The notes under the pieces are model-generated. The model saw nothing but the letters and a program-made list of their open reading frames with translations. It was not told the origin of the DNA and made no database searches. From an uncultured Clostridia bacterium (GTDB lineage: Bacteria > Bacillota > Clostridia > TANB77 > CAG-508), in NCBI GenBank assembly GCA_934122035.1, contig CAKOVP010000019.1, forward strand, positions 1 to 27,082: a stretch of 27,082 bases of DNA. The letters are read 5' to 3'. Positions 6,946 to 14,646 of the stretch are shown here, piece after piece. Position numbers and translations under genes: made by a program. Within the stretch, counting starts at the first letter, position 1. Each line of letters opens with the position of its first letter.

Positions 6946-7317
6946 TTATTCAGCATTCTTGGCACTATTAGCATCGTTTTCTTCTACACTTTCTGTGTTA
7001 GCTTTCACTTCAGTGTTTTCCTCTGCTTTATTTGTGCTTTCTGTATTTTCTGTTTCTTGATTTGTTTGTGTTGATTGAACAATTGATTTTAGTTTATTAA
7101 CACCAAAAGTATTTGCCTTTTCAAAACAAAGGTCTAGTAAAAATACAATTACTCCAACAATTATAACTATTGCAATTACTGCAACTGTGTTATTAAACAA
7201 TTGCTTTGGAGTTGGCCAAATTACTTTTTTTAATTCAGCTTTAACATCTTTTAAAAAGTGTCTTTTTTCTTTATTCTGTTTTTCCTTTTTTTCTTTATTT
7301 TTTGTCTCTTTAGACAT
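6946..7317 (-). CDS. secE: Preprotein translocase subunit SecE with a long acidic tail
   Basis: SecE clamps SecY in the membrane and is essential for Sec export. Residues about 20-70 are the SecE core: an amphipathic helix ending in LKKVIWPTPKQL (about 29-40) and one membrane helix at about 43-63 (NTVAVIAIVIIVGVIVFLL). Typical Gram-positive SecE is about 60-75 residues; this one has 123. The first 19 residues are almost all Lys/Glu/Asn, and a 45-residue tail (about 78-123) is rich in Glu, Asn and Thr. With the usual N-in topology that tail would lie outside the membrane. The gene's place between rpmG and nusG confirms its identity. Confidence 0.95.
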   Translation of the reverse strand: MSKETKNKEKKEKQNKEKRHFLKDVKAELKKVIWPTPKQLFNNTVAVIAIVIIVGVIVFLLDLCFEKANTFGVNKLKSIVQSTQTNQETENTESTNKAEENTEVKANTESVEENDANSAKNAE

Positions 7318-7337
7318 TTATTATTCCCTCCTAAGGA

Positions 7338-7502
7338 TTATTTTGTTTCCTTATGTGTAGTACGTTTTTGACAGAATTTGCAATATTTTGTAATTTCTAA
7401 TCTTTCTGTATTGTTTTTCTTGTTTTTTTCTGTCATATAAGTTCTTCTCTTACATTCTGTACATTCCAATGTTATTGGTTCTCTTGCTCCTTTTGCAGCC
7501 AT
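7338..7502 (-). CDS. rpmG: Ribosomal protein bL33
   Basis: This 54-residue protein is a small 50S component near the E site. It starts MAAKGAREPITLECTEC behind GGAGGTG at 7508-7514. Two Cys pairs, CTEC (14-17) and CKFC (41-44), make the zinc-ribbon form of L33, with KYCKFCQKRTTHKETK at the end. It is the first gene of the rpmG-secE-nusG-rplKA cluster, and the stop at 7338 is 20 nt before the secE start. Confidence 0.97.
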   Translation of the reverse strand: MAAKGAREPITLECTECKRRTYMTEKNKKNNTERLEITKYCKFCQKRTTHKETK

Positions 7503-7548
7503 TTTATACACCTCCAGCCGTTTATATATAGCTTTTTTCTAATTTACT

Positions 7549-7576
7549 TAAGCGTATGTTTCTCCACATACGCTTA
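7549..7576 (-). promoter_or_regulatory. Perfect 10 bp hairpin at the transcript start of the ribosomal cluster
   Basis: TAAGCGTATG and CATACGCTTA pair without a mismatch around an 8-nt loop (7559-7566). The expected start from the promoter at 7580-7608 falls at about 7573, so the mRNA would begin almost at the foot of this stem. It may protect the 5' end of the mRNA, or act as a DNA dyad for a regulator. Confidence 0.5.
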
Positions 7577-7579
7577 GAT

Positions 7580-7608
7580 ATTCTATCACGAACTTGCCTA
7601 TATGTCAA
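7580..7608 (-). promoter_or_regulatory. Strong promoter of rpmG-secE-nusG-rplKA
   Basis: A consensus TTGACA (7603-7608), exactly 17 bp, then TAGAAT (7580-7585). This is the best vegetative promoter in the window and fits a ribosomal protein operon. Confidence 0.8.
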
Positions 7609-7642
7609 CCTTTTAGCATTATTTTTTTATGCATTTATTAAT

Positions 7643-10270
7643 TTATAGCCATTCGCCATATTTTTTTATATATTTTTTCTTTATTATTTCTACTAATATA
7701 GAATAGATAAATAATAATATTATTACAAAACCATAATATTGTATTGGCATTATTTCAAAATGAAAACTTGGTATATTGTGTAACACTATTGGTGTAAGTA
7801 TTGTTCCTGCAATTGTAGCAATTGTTCCTAATGTTAGCCATTTGTTAGCCTTAGATTCTATAAAAGGCTTTTTAGCTGTTCTTACATAATGAATTATCAT
7901 TGTTTCTGATATTAGGCATTCAATAAACCACGCTGTTTGAAAGTATGTTTCTTTGTTTCCATTATATCCTAATACAAACCAGAAAAATGCAAATGCTATT
8001 ACATCTGTTATTGAGCTTGTTATCCCCATTACATTCATAAATCTGCTTATTCCTTCAGTGCTCCATTTTCTTGGTTTTTCTAAAAATTCCTTATCTACAT
8101 CATCATATGGAATTGCAATCTGCGATATATCATATAAAAAATCCTGTAGTAGCATTTGAATTGGAATTAATGGTAAAAATGGTAGAAATATACTTGCAAT
8201 TACTATACTAAATACATCTCCAAAATCTGAGCTCAAAGCCATTTTCATATATTTTATAATATTGCCATATACTTTTCTTCCTTCTATAACCCCATTATAT
8301 ATAACTTTCAAACTCTTTTCTAATAGTATTATATCAGAGGCTTCTTTTGCTATATCTGTTGCTGTACTTACACATATTCCAACATCAGCTGTATGTAGTG
8401 ACGGTGCATCATTTACTCCATCTCCCATATATCCTACAACGTGTCCATTTTGTTTATAAAGTCTTACTATTCTTTCTTTTTGAAGAGGATTCATTCTTGC
8501 AAATACTGAAATATTTTCTATCTTTTCAGATAATTCCTCATCTTTCATATTTTCTATGTCACTGCCAAGTAATATTTCATTATTATCTATTCCGACTAAA
8601 TTGCATATATTGCTTGTAGCATATGGATTATCTCCTGTTAAGATTTTTGTTGTTATACCTATCTTTTTCAAATTTTTTATTGTTGTTTTTACGTCTTTTT
8701 TTGGCGGATCTAAAAATGCAACAAGTCCAATAAATACCATATCTTTTTCATCAGAAATGTTAAATACGTTTATTCCTCTATATTCTCTTTTTGAAGCTAA
8801 TGCAATTACCTGCATTCCTTGACTTGCAAATTCTTTTGCTTTATTTTTCGCAATTTCTTGCATTTCTTTTGTTAGTTCAACTATTTTTCCATCATATTTT
8901 ACCTTTGTGCATACTTTTAATATTTCTTCTATTGCACCTTTTGTAAACATTCTGTAAGTTTTACTATTCAAATTTTGTACGACTACACTCATTCTTTTTC
9001 TTGTATAGTCAAATGGTATTTCATCAATTTTCTTATATTCTTTTACAATTTCTTTTACGTTTTTGTCGTTTCCATAAGTAATAATTGCTTTATCTACTAA
9101 ATTTTTTATTCCTGTTCCGAAATAACTATTTAAATATGCGTATTCTAGTATAGATTTGTCTTCTTTTCCCATTACATCTATATACTTTTGTAAAACAATT
9201 TTATCTTCTGTTAATGTTCCTGTTTTGTCTGTACATAGTATGTCTATTGCGCCAAGATTTTGTATTGAATTTATGTTTTTAACCAGTGTTTTCTTTTTTG
9301 CAAGTACTTTTGTACCTCTTGTTAAGTTAACATTTACTATCATTGGTAGCATACTAGGAGTTATTCCAACTGCAACAGATAATGCAAATAGTATTGCTTC
9401 TAAGAAGTTTTGCCTTATTAGGCCATATATTGCAAACACAGAAAAAGATACTATAATCATATATTTTATAAGCATTTTTGTTATGTTATTCATGCCTTTT
9501 TCAAAATTTGTAAGTTCTCTCTTATTGTCTATTTCTTTTCCCATTCTGCCCAAATAGGTTGAGAATCCCTTTTCTATTACAACTCCTGTTGCACTTCCAC
9601 TAATAACACTTGCTCCCATTAAGCATATATTGGGAATATTAAAAATTTCTTTACAATTATTCTCTTCTGAAATTGCTTTCTTTTCTATTGGTGCACTTTC
9701 TCCTGTAAATACAGATTGATTGATAAATAGGTCTTTACTATCAATCAAATAGAGATCAGCAGGGATCATGCTTCCTGCATTGAGTTTAACTACATCTCCT
9801 TTTACAACTTTTTCAACTTTTATTTCCTTTTCTTTACCATTTCTTAAAATGTGTGTTACGGTATAGAGTTTTGATTTTAATCTTTGATTAAATTTATAAA
9901 CACTATAGTCTTGAAAATATCTTATTAATGCACTAAGAAAGGCTATTCCTAAAATTATGTATGCACTTAAAGCATCGCTTATAAAATAGTTTATTATAGC
10001 AAGCATTATTAATATGATAATAAATTTATCTTTAAAACTTTGTGCCAAAAAGTAAATTCTGCTTTTTTTCTCATTTTTTATTACTACATTTGCTCCAAAT
10101 TTATTTAAACGTTCTTCCGCTTCTTTTTCACTTATTCCATTCGGAGTTGTTTGTAAATCTTCTAGTATAGTACTAGCATTCTTTTTAGATTCAGCAATAT
10201 ATCTGTTTAAAAGTTCATCATCATTATTTTCTAATTTTTTATGTTTCTTTATATCGAATATTTGAATCAT
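7643..10270 (-). CDS. mgtA: Magnesium-importing P-type ATPase (MgtA/MgtB type)
   Basis: A P-type IIIB ATPase that brings Mg2+ into the cytoplasm. The 875-residue length and all landmarks fit: TGES at 189-192 (actuator domain), phosphorylated D348 in CTDKTGTLTED, TGDNPYATSN and MGDGVNDAP in the cytoplasmic domains. The C-terminal membrane segment LLQDFLYDISQIAIPYDDVD is diagnostic for MgtA against calcium pumps. Helix 4 reads VGITPSMLPMIV; E. coli MgtA, as I recall it, has Glu in place of that Ser. It starts 21 nt after the rng stop, with AGAGGT before the ATG, so it is probably co-transcribed with pth-rng. There is no room for an M-box or mgtA-type leader. The rpmG promoter lies right after its stop. 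Confidence 0.93.
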   Translation of the reverse strand: MIQIFDIKKHKKLENNDDELLNRYIAESKKNASTILEDLQTTPNGISEKEAEERLNKFGANVVIKNEKKSRIYFLAQSFKDKFIIILIMLAIINYFISDALSAYIILGIAFLSALIRYFQDYSVYKFNQRLKSKLYTVTHILRNGKEKEIKVEKVVKGDVVKLNAGSMIPADLYLIDSKDLFINQSVFTGESAPIEKKAISEENNCKEIFNIPNICLMGASVISGSATGVVIEKGFSTYLGRMGKEIDNKRELTNFEKGMNNITKMLIKYMIIVSFSVFAIYGLIRQNFLEAILFALSVAVGITPSMLPMIVNVNLTRGTKVLAKKKTLVKNINSIQNLGAIDILCTDKTGTLTEDKIVLQKYIDVMGKEDKSILEYAYLNSYFGTGIKNLVDKAIITYGNDKNVKEIVKEYKKIDEIPFDYTRKRMSVVVQNLNSKTYRMFTKGAIEEILKVCTKVKYDGKIVELTKEMQEIAKNKAKEFASQGMQVIALASKREYRGINVFNISDEKDMVFIGLVAFLDPPKKDVKTTIKNLKKIGITTKILTGDNPYATSNICNLVGIDNNEILLGSDIENMKDEELSEKIENISVFARMNPLQKERIVRLYKQNGHVVGYMGDGVNDAPSLHTADVGICVSTATDIAKEASDIILLEKSLKVIYNGVIEGRKVYGNIIKYMKMALSSDFGDVFSIVIASIFLPFLPLIPIQMLLQDFLYDISQIAIPYDDVDKEFLEKPRKWSTEGISRFMNVMGITSSITDVIAFAFFWFVLGYNGNKETYFQTAWFIECLISETMIIHYVRTAKKPFIESKANKWLTLGTIATIAGTILTPIVLHNIPSFHFEIMPIQYYGFVIILLFIYSILVEIIKKKYIKKYGEWL

Positions 10271-10291
10271 TTTATTTACCTCTGTTTTTGT

Positions 10292-11485
10292 CTATAGTTT
10301 TTTTCTTGTTACCTCTAAAAGGTCTAATTTTGTAAAGCCTATTACCTGAGTTTTACTTCTGTCTTTTTTTAATTCTTTTTCTAACATTTGCAAAATTTCT
10401 TGTCTCTCTGCATCATTTTGCATATCTATGTAATCTATAACTATTATTCCACTTATGTTTCTAAGCCTTAACTGTTTTGCAATCTCAACAGTTGCCTCTT
10501 TGTTTACTTTAAATATGGTCTCATCTTTTGTGTATGTTTTTCTTCCTGTAAATTTTCCCGAATTAACATCTATTGCAGTTAGTGCCTCTGTTTTGTCTAT
10601 TGCAATAAATCCTCCACACTTAAGCCATACTTTTCTTTGACTTGCTTTTTCTAATTGTTCTTTCCAACCATATTTGTTTATATCACTTTGAGGTACTAAT
10701 TTGATTTCTATTTTTTTGTTTATTTCTTCTAAGTAGCTGTTTATAGATTTGTATAAGCTTTCTGTATTTACTGTTATTTTTTCTATATTATCTTCTAATA
10801 CGCTTGTCAAAAATTTTGATATTACATCATAGTTTCTATAAATTAATTGTGGTTTATTTTCTTTTGATACTTCACTATATTTTTTCTGTACCTGTTCCCA
10901 GAGTTTTATAGATTCTTCTACATCTTTTTCTATTTCTTCTTTTGTCTTTCCTTTAGCTGCAGTTCTAAGTATTAGTCCATATTTATTCTCTTTGTAATTT
11001 GATAATATATCCTTGGCAATATTTTTTAGTCTTGTTATTTCTTCTTTTTCTTCTATTTTTTGTGATATTGTTATAAAGCTTACATCTACCATTAATACAC
11101 TAAGTCTTCCAGTTATGCTAATGTGTTTTGAAACTCTTGCTCCCTTTTTATTTTCTTCGTCTTTTTTTACTTGTACTAATTCTGGAGTATTCTGTTTTAA
11201 ATATTTTTTTATATTATATTTAGATAAATCCTCTGCTTTATTTCCAGTTTGATTACTTACTTTTGGAATTACATCTTTTATATGCATGAATGCATTTTTG
11301 TCTTCCCCAATATTTACAAAAGCAGCTTGCATTCCTTGCAAAACATTTTGTACTATGCCACAATAAATGTTTCCTTCCACAGCCCCTTCATCTTTGCTAT
11401 CATCATATTGTTCTACAATTTTTCCATCTTCTAAAAGTATTGCCTGTGTTATGCCATCTTCTTTATTTAAAATAATTTCTTTCAT
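10292..11485 (-). CDS. rng: Ribonuclease E/G family endoribonuclease, short form
   Basis: An endonuclease that cuts single-stranded, AU-rich RNA during rRNA maturation and mRNA decay. An S1 RNA-binding domain lies at about 35-120 (EGNIYCGIVQNVLQGMQAAFVNIG, then HISITGRLSVL). The Mg2+-binding catalytic pair is visible as D306 (LTAIDVNSGKFTG) and D351 (IIVIDYIDM). At 397 residues the protein stops immediately after LEVTRKKL. RNase G and RNase E continue past this point with a Cys-x-x-Cys zinc link that joins the dimer; it is absent here. The stop is clean, so this may be a lineage-specific short form rather than a broken gene. It lies 37 nt downstream of pth and 21 nt upstream of mgtA. Confidence 0.92.
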   Translation of the reverse strand: MKEIILNKEDGITQAILLEDGKIVEQYDDSKDEGAVEGNIYCGIVQNVLQGMQAAFVNIGEDKNAFMHIKDVIPKVSNQTGNKAEDLSKYNIKKYLKQNTPELVQVKKDEENKKGARVSKHISITGRLSVLMVDVSFITISQKIEEKEEITRLKNIAKDILSNYKENKYGLILRTAAKGKTKEEIEKDVEESIKLWEQVQKKYSEVSKENKPQLIYRNYDVISKFLTSVLEDNIEKITVNTESLYKSINSYLEEINKKIEIKLVPQSDINKYGWKEQLEKASQRKVWLKCGGFIAIDKTEALTAIDVNSGKFTGRKTYTKDETIFKVNKEATVEIAKQLRLRNISGIIVIDYIDMQNDAERQEILQMLEKELKKDRSKTQVIGFTKLDLLEVTRKKL

Positions 11486-11522
11486 TTTATTGCATCCTTC
11501 CTGTAAGTGCTTGTTTATTTTT

Positions 11523-12080
11523 CTAATTAAGTCTGTTCATTGCTAAATCTATTCCGTCTTTTATAATAGTTTCTACAGCCTCTGCTCCTTTTAAAATTCC
11601 TGTTTCTAACTTACTATATTCTTCGTCTGAAACTTTGTTTATAACATAGTCTACTAAATTGTTTATTTTTGTTGTAGCACCTGTTCCAATCCTAATATGG
11701 GGAAATTCTGTTGTGTTTAATTCCTTTACAACAGATTTCATTCCATTGTGGGTTCCAGCTCCACCTTTTTTTCTTATTTTTGTTATTCCAGTTGGTATAT
11801 CTATATCATCATATATTATTATTATATTTTCTAGTTTTATTTTATAAAAATCCACAAATGGTCTTACACACTCTCCGCTCAAGTTCATATATGTTTGAGG
11901 CTTTACAAGTATTACCTTTTCCCCTTCTATGCTGCCTGTTCCATATAGTCCTTGAAATTTTTGCTTTGTAACGTCAATTCCAAATTTTTCTGATATTTTA
12001 TTTATAACATCAAATCCCATATTATGTCTTGTTTTAGAATACTCTGGTTCTGGATTTCCAAGTCCAACGATCAAATACAT
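11523..12080 (-). CDS. pth: Peptidyl-tRNA hydrolase
   Basis: Pth frees tRNA from peptidyl-tRNA dropped by stalled ribosomes and is essential. Active-site residues are in place: N9 (GLGNP), H19 (TRHNMGFD), N66 (TYMNLSG), D91 (YDDIDIPTG) and N112 (GTHNGMKS). The length of 185 is standard. It is the first gene of the minus-strand group pth-rng-mgtA, with its own promoter at 12167-12195 and a leader of about 80 nt. Confidence 0.98.
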   Translation of the reverse strand: MYLIVGLGNPEPEYSKTRHNMGFDVINKISEKFGIDVTKQKFQGLYGTGSIEGEKVILVKPQTYMNLSGECVRPFVDFYKIKLENIIIIYDDIDIPTGITKIRKKGGAGTHNGMKSVVKELNTTEFPHIRIGTGATTKINNLVDYVINKVSDEEYSKLETGILKGAEAVETIIKDGIDLAMNRLN

Positions 12081-12166
12081 TTTATTTTTTCCTTTCTAAA
12101 ATTTAGTTATTATTTATTTCGTTTTTATTTTTTTCAAATTTATCTTCTTAAAATTTTTCAGTAATC

Positions 12167-12195
12167 AGTATAGCATAATTTTTGACACTTTGCAA
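12167..12195 (-). promoter_or_regulatory. Promoter of pth-rng-mgtA
   Basis: On the minus strand TTGCAA (12190-12195), 17 bp, TATACT (12167-12172). The pth-era gap (12081-12408) holds this promoter and the era leader. A TATAAT at 12286-12291 on the plus strand may be the era -10, but no convincing -35 matches it. Confidence 0.6.
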
Positions 12196-12297
12196 AAAAT
12201 ATTATATAATTTGTTTTGTCGAATATAGTAAATAATTTTTTTATTTTTGGTACTATTTTCTACAAAAAAATTGATTTTAAAATATTATAATATAAAA

Positions 12298-12408
12298 AGA
12301 AAGGACTTAATCAGTCTATTAAATTTTTAGGCTTTTACAATAATCTTTTAGTAGATTAGTTTAAAATATATTCTTTACAATTATATGGACTGATTATTTA
12401 CAAGTTTT
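12298..12408 (+). promoter_or_regulatory. Structured leader of era with a distant ribosome binding site
   Basis: AAAGGA (12299-12304) is the only Shine-Dalgarno-like sequence and lies about 100 nt before the era ATG. Between them TAATCAGTC (12308-12316) and GACTGATTA (12388-12396) are perfect inverted copies. TCTATTAAA (12315-12323) can pair with TTTAGTAGA (12347-12355), which competes with the first helix at two bases. Closing the long helix would bring AAAGGA to about 14 nt from the ATG. The pairing was seen by eye only. Confidence 0.4.
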
Positions 12409-13311
12409 ATGAACACTTTTAAATCTGGTTTTGTTTCTATGCTTGGCAGAACAAATGTAGGTAAATCTAGCATTATGAATGCCTTAGCACACGAAAAGGT
12501 TGCAGCTGTAGCAAACAAAACTCAAACAACGCGAACAGCCATTAGAGCAATTATTAACAGAGAAAATTCTCAAATTATATTTGTTGATACCCCTGGAATA
12601 CATAAGCCTAAATCTAAATTAGGTGATGTAATGGTAGAAACCGCTTTTGGAGCATCTCTAGATGTTGATATTATTTTATTTATTATTGATGCAACTTCTA
12701 CCGAAATTGGCAAAGGTGATAGACTAATTTTAGATAAAATTATAGCTTCTAAAAAGAAGTGTATTTTAGTCATTAATAAAATAGATTTAACAACAAAAGC
12801 TCACATTGCAGAATTAATTGCATTATACTCAAAAGAGTATAATTTTATATCAGTTGTTCCAGTCTCTGTTGTAAGAAATACAAATTTAGATGAGTTATTA
12901 GACGAAATTGAAAATAACCTAAATGAGGGACCTGCATATTATGATATAGATGAGTATACAGATCAAACTTCTAGACAACTTGCAGAAGAAACAATACGTG
13001 AAAAGGCTTTAAAGCTTTTAGATGATGAAGTTCCTCATGGAATTTATGTAGAAGTTTCTAAAATGAAATATAGAAAGACAATTGATAAAGAGCCAATTTA
13101 TGATATTTCTGCTACAATTTATTGTTTAAGAGAGTCTCATAAAGGCATTATAATTGGTAAAAACGGTCAAATGTTAAAACGAATAGGAACTTATGCAAGA
13201 CAAGACTTAGAAAAAATGCTAGATGTAAAAGTAAATCTTCAATTATGGGTAAAAGTAAAGGAAGATTGGTTAAACGATACAGCTCTTGTAAAAAAATTTA
13301 AATTACAATAA
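12409..13311 (+). CDS. era: GTPase Era
   Basis: Era binds the 3' end of 16S rRNA and checks 30S assembly. The GTPase domain shows G1 GRTNVGKSS (13-21), G3 DTPG (60-63) and G4 NKID (123-126). The usual Pro of GRPNVGKS is Thr here. The KH RNA-binding domain near the C-terminus has GIIIGKNGQMLKRIG (246-260). The length of 300 is typical. An in-frame TGA at 12391 fixes the ATG at 12409 as the earliest start, and no ribosome binding site lies in the normal window before it. era-yqzL-recO is the standard Bacillota order. Confidence 0.97.
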   Translation: MNTFKSGFVSMLGRTNVGKSSIMNALAHEKVAAVANKTQTTRTAIRAIINRENSQIIFVDTPGIHKPKSKLGDVMVETAFGASLDVDIILFIIDATSTEIGKGDRLILDKIIASKKKCILVINKIDLTTKAHIAELIALYSKEYNFISVVPVSVVRNTNLDELLDEIENNLNEGPAYYDIDEYTDQTSRQLAEETIREKALKLLDDEVPHGIYVEVSKMKYRKTIDKEPIYDISATIYCLRESHKGIIIGKNGQMLKRIGTYARQDLEKMLDVKVNLQLWVKVKEDWLNDTALVKKFKLQ

Positions 13312-13380
13312 AATTTTAGTATAATTTTATTTGAACTAAAGCAAAATAATATAACACAAATTATGAGGAGATGATTTTAT

Positions 13381-13545
13381 ATGATAAAGGATTTAGCTTG
13401 GTCTACCTTTAAAAACACTGGTAATATAAATACTTTCCTAGAATTTATGGAATTAAAAAACACCGAAAAAAATATAGAAATGGAAATTAATAAAAGTCTG
13501 CAAATAAATGAAAATAGCATAAACAATAATATAGACGCAAAATAA
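13381..13545 (+). CDS. yqzL: YqzL-like small protein
   Basis: A 54-residue protein of unknown function. The N-terminal 25 residues (MIKDLAWSTFKNTGNINTFL) match the YqzL pattern of an aromatic pair, a Thr-Gly-Asn-Ile turn and a hydrophobic helix. YqzL genes sit between era and recO in Bacillota, exactly as here. The C-terminal half is Asn/Lys/Glu-rich and probably disordered. GAGGAG lies upstream of the ATG, and the stop is 11 nt before the recO start. Confidence 0.85.
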   Translation: MIKDLAWSTFKNTGNINTFLEFMELKNTEKNIEMEINKSLQINENSINNNIDAK

Positions 13546-13556
13546 GAAGGATGTAT

Positions 13557-14285
13557 ATGGGAATAATTAAAACGAAAGGAATTGTATTACTAGAAAGTAA
13601 TATGGGAGATTATGATAAAATGGTTTCTATTTTAACTCCCGATATAGGAAAAATTGGATGTGCAGCTAAAGGTGCAAGAAAACCTAAGAGTGCTCTTTTA
13701 GCTGGCACTCAATTTTTGAGCTTTAGTGACTTGGTAATTTTTAGTGGTGCAAGTACATATAGCATAAATTCTTGTGAGACTATAGAAGTTTTTTATAATA
13801 TTAGAAAAGATTTAAATAAGCTAACATATGCTTCATTTATGACCAGACTAGTTAACGATGTTACAGACGAGAATCAGAATACTTACCGAATTTTACAATT
13901 ACTTTTAAATACTTTATACGTAATTTCTGAAACTGATATAGATATGGATTTCGTTCTTTCTGTTTTTGAATTACGTCTTATGGTTCTTCTTGGTTTTAGT
14001 CCAAGACTTGGCAAATGTAATATTTGTAGCGAAAAAAATAATATTGGTTATTTTAGTATGAACCATAGTGGATTTTTATGCAATAACTGCGGTAAAATTG
14101 ATAAGTCTGCAATAAAAATCTCTGCAGATACTTTCAATGCTTTAAAGTATATCTGCACAGCTCCTGCAAAAAAGATTTTTTCTTTTTCAGTCTCAGAAGA
14201 ATCACGAAAAGAACTAAAATTAATAAGTAATCTTTATCTTAATAAAAACTTAGAAAAAGAATATAAATTTGAAAAATTATTCTAA
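13557..14285 (+). CDS. recO: DNA repair protein RecO
   Basis: RecO loads RecA with RecR during RecF-pathway repair and anneals single strands. I start at 13557 (MGIIKTKGIVLLES), because AGAAGG is 6 nt upstream; the ATG two codons earlier would touch the ribosome binding site. The N-terminal OB-fold has KTKGIVLLESNMGDYDKMVS and GAARKPKS. A four-Cys zinc finger is present: CNIC, then CNNC about 20 residues later. The 242-residue length is typical. A terminator overlaps the stop region. Confidence 0.95.
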   Translation: MGIIKTKGIVLLESNMGDYDKMVSILTPDIGKIGCAAKGARKPKSALLAGTQFLSFSDLVIFSGASTYSINSCETIEVFYNIRKDLNKLTYASFMTRLVNDVTDENQNTYRILQLLLNTLYVISETDIDMDFVLSVFELRLMVLLGFSPRLGKCNICSEKNNIGYFSMNHSGFLCNNCGKIDKSAIKISADTFNALKYICTAPAKKIFSFSVSEESRKELKLISNLYLNKNLEKEYKFEKLF

Positions 14286-14322
14286 AAATGTGTTTACATT
14301 GATACATTTTTAGAATTTTTTT
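14282..14322 (+). terminator. Terminator of era-yqzL-recO
   Basis: CTAAAAATGT (14282-14291) pairs with ACATTTTTAG (14304-14313), followed by AATTTTTTT. It overlaps the last codons of recO and the stop of the convergent small gene at 14294. Confidence 0.8.
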
Positions 14323-14479
14323 CTTTAGTCATATTATTTAACTCATCTGCTCTTATTTTTTGCCTATTTAAACCAGTCCATGCAAAATAAGAAGAAACAA
14401 ATTCTCCATACTTTGTACAGTCTTCACAATTAGAAAGTTCCTCTAAATAACTTCGATTCATTTTATCTTTTTCATCCAT
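14294..14479 (-). CDS. Small hypothetical protein with a CxxC pair
   Basis: I do not recognise this protein. It has 61 residues if started at ATG 14479 (MDEKDKMNRSYLEEL), behind GGAGGTG. An earlier in-frame ATG (14518) lies on the far side of the hairpin that holds the ribosome binding site and looks less likely. The protein is hydrophilic, with NCEDCTKYGEFV near residues 17-28, an aromatic SSYFAWTG stretch, and a Lys/Asn-rich tail. The single Cys pair could bind metal only as a dimer. It is convergent with recO, and its stop lies inside the recO terminator. Confidence 0.65.
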   Translation of the reverse strand: MDEKDKMNRSYLEELSNCEDCTKYGEFVSSYFAWTGLNRQKIRADELNNMTKEKNSKNVSM

Positions 14480-14523
14480 AAAAAATGCACCTCCATAATT
14501 TTTAATTATTTTGTGCATTTTTT
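14480..14523. terminator. Palindrome over the small gene's ribosome binding site; possible bidirectional terminator
   Basis: AAAAAATGCAC (14480-14490) and GTGCATTTTTT (14513-14523) are perfect inverted copies. On the plus strand this is a good terminator shape backing up the recO one. On the minus strand the stem takes in the GTG of GGAGGTG and the bases up to the start codon, so it could hide the ribosome binding site of the 61-residue gene. Confidence 0.55.
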
Positions 14524-14614
14524 AATTTTTTATTTATTAAATAATAATCATATTAATTTTTTCTAGTAAATAAAATATTGTAAAGGAAATTTATTTCATA
14601 AATTTTCGAGGGCA

Positions 14615-14645
14615 AACAAATCTACTTCAAATTTTCAGATTTGTT
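14615..14645 (-). terminator. Terminator of the HAD phosphatase gene
   Basis: AACAAATCT and AGATTTGTT form a 9 bp stem directly after the stop at 14647 on the minus strand. The T tract is short. Confidence 0.5.
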
Positions 14646-14646
14646 A

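Noticed and set aside
10271..10291. Magnesium riboswitch or leader peptide before mgtA
   Set aside because: The gap to rng is only 21 nt, with no room for a leader.
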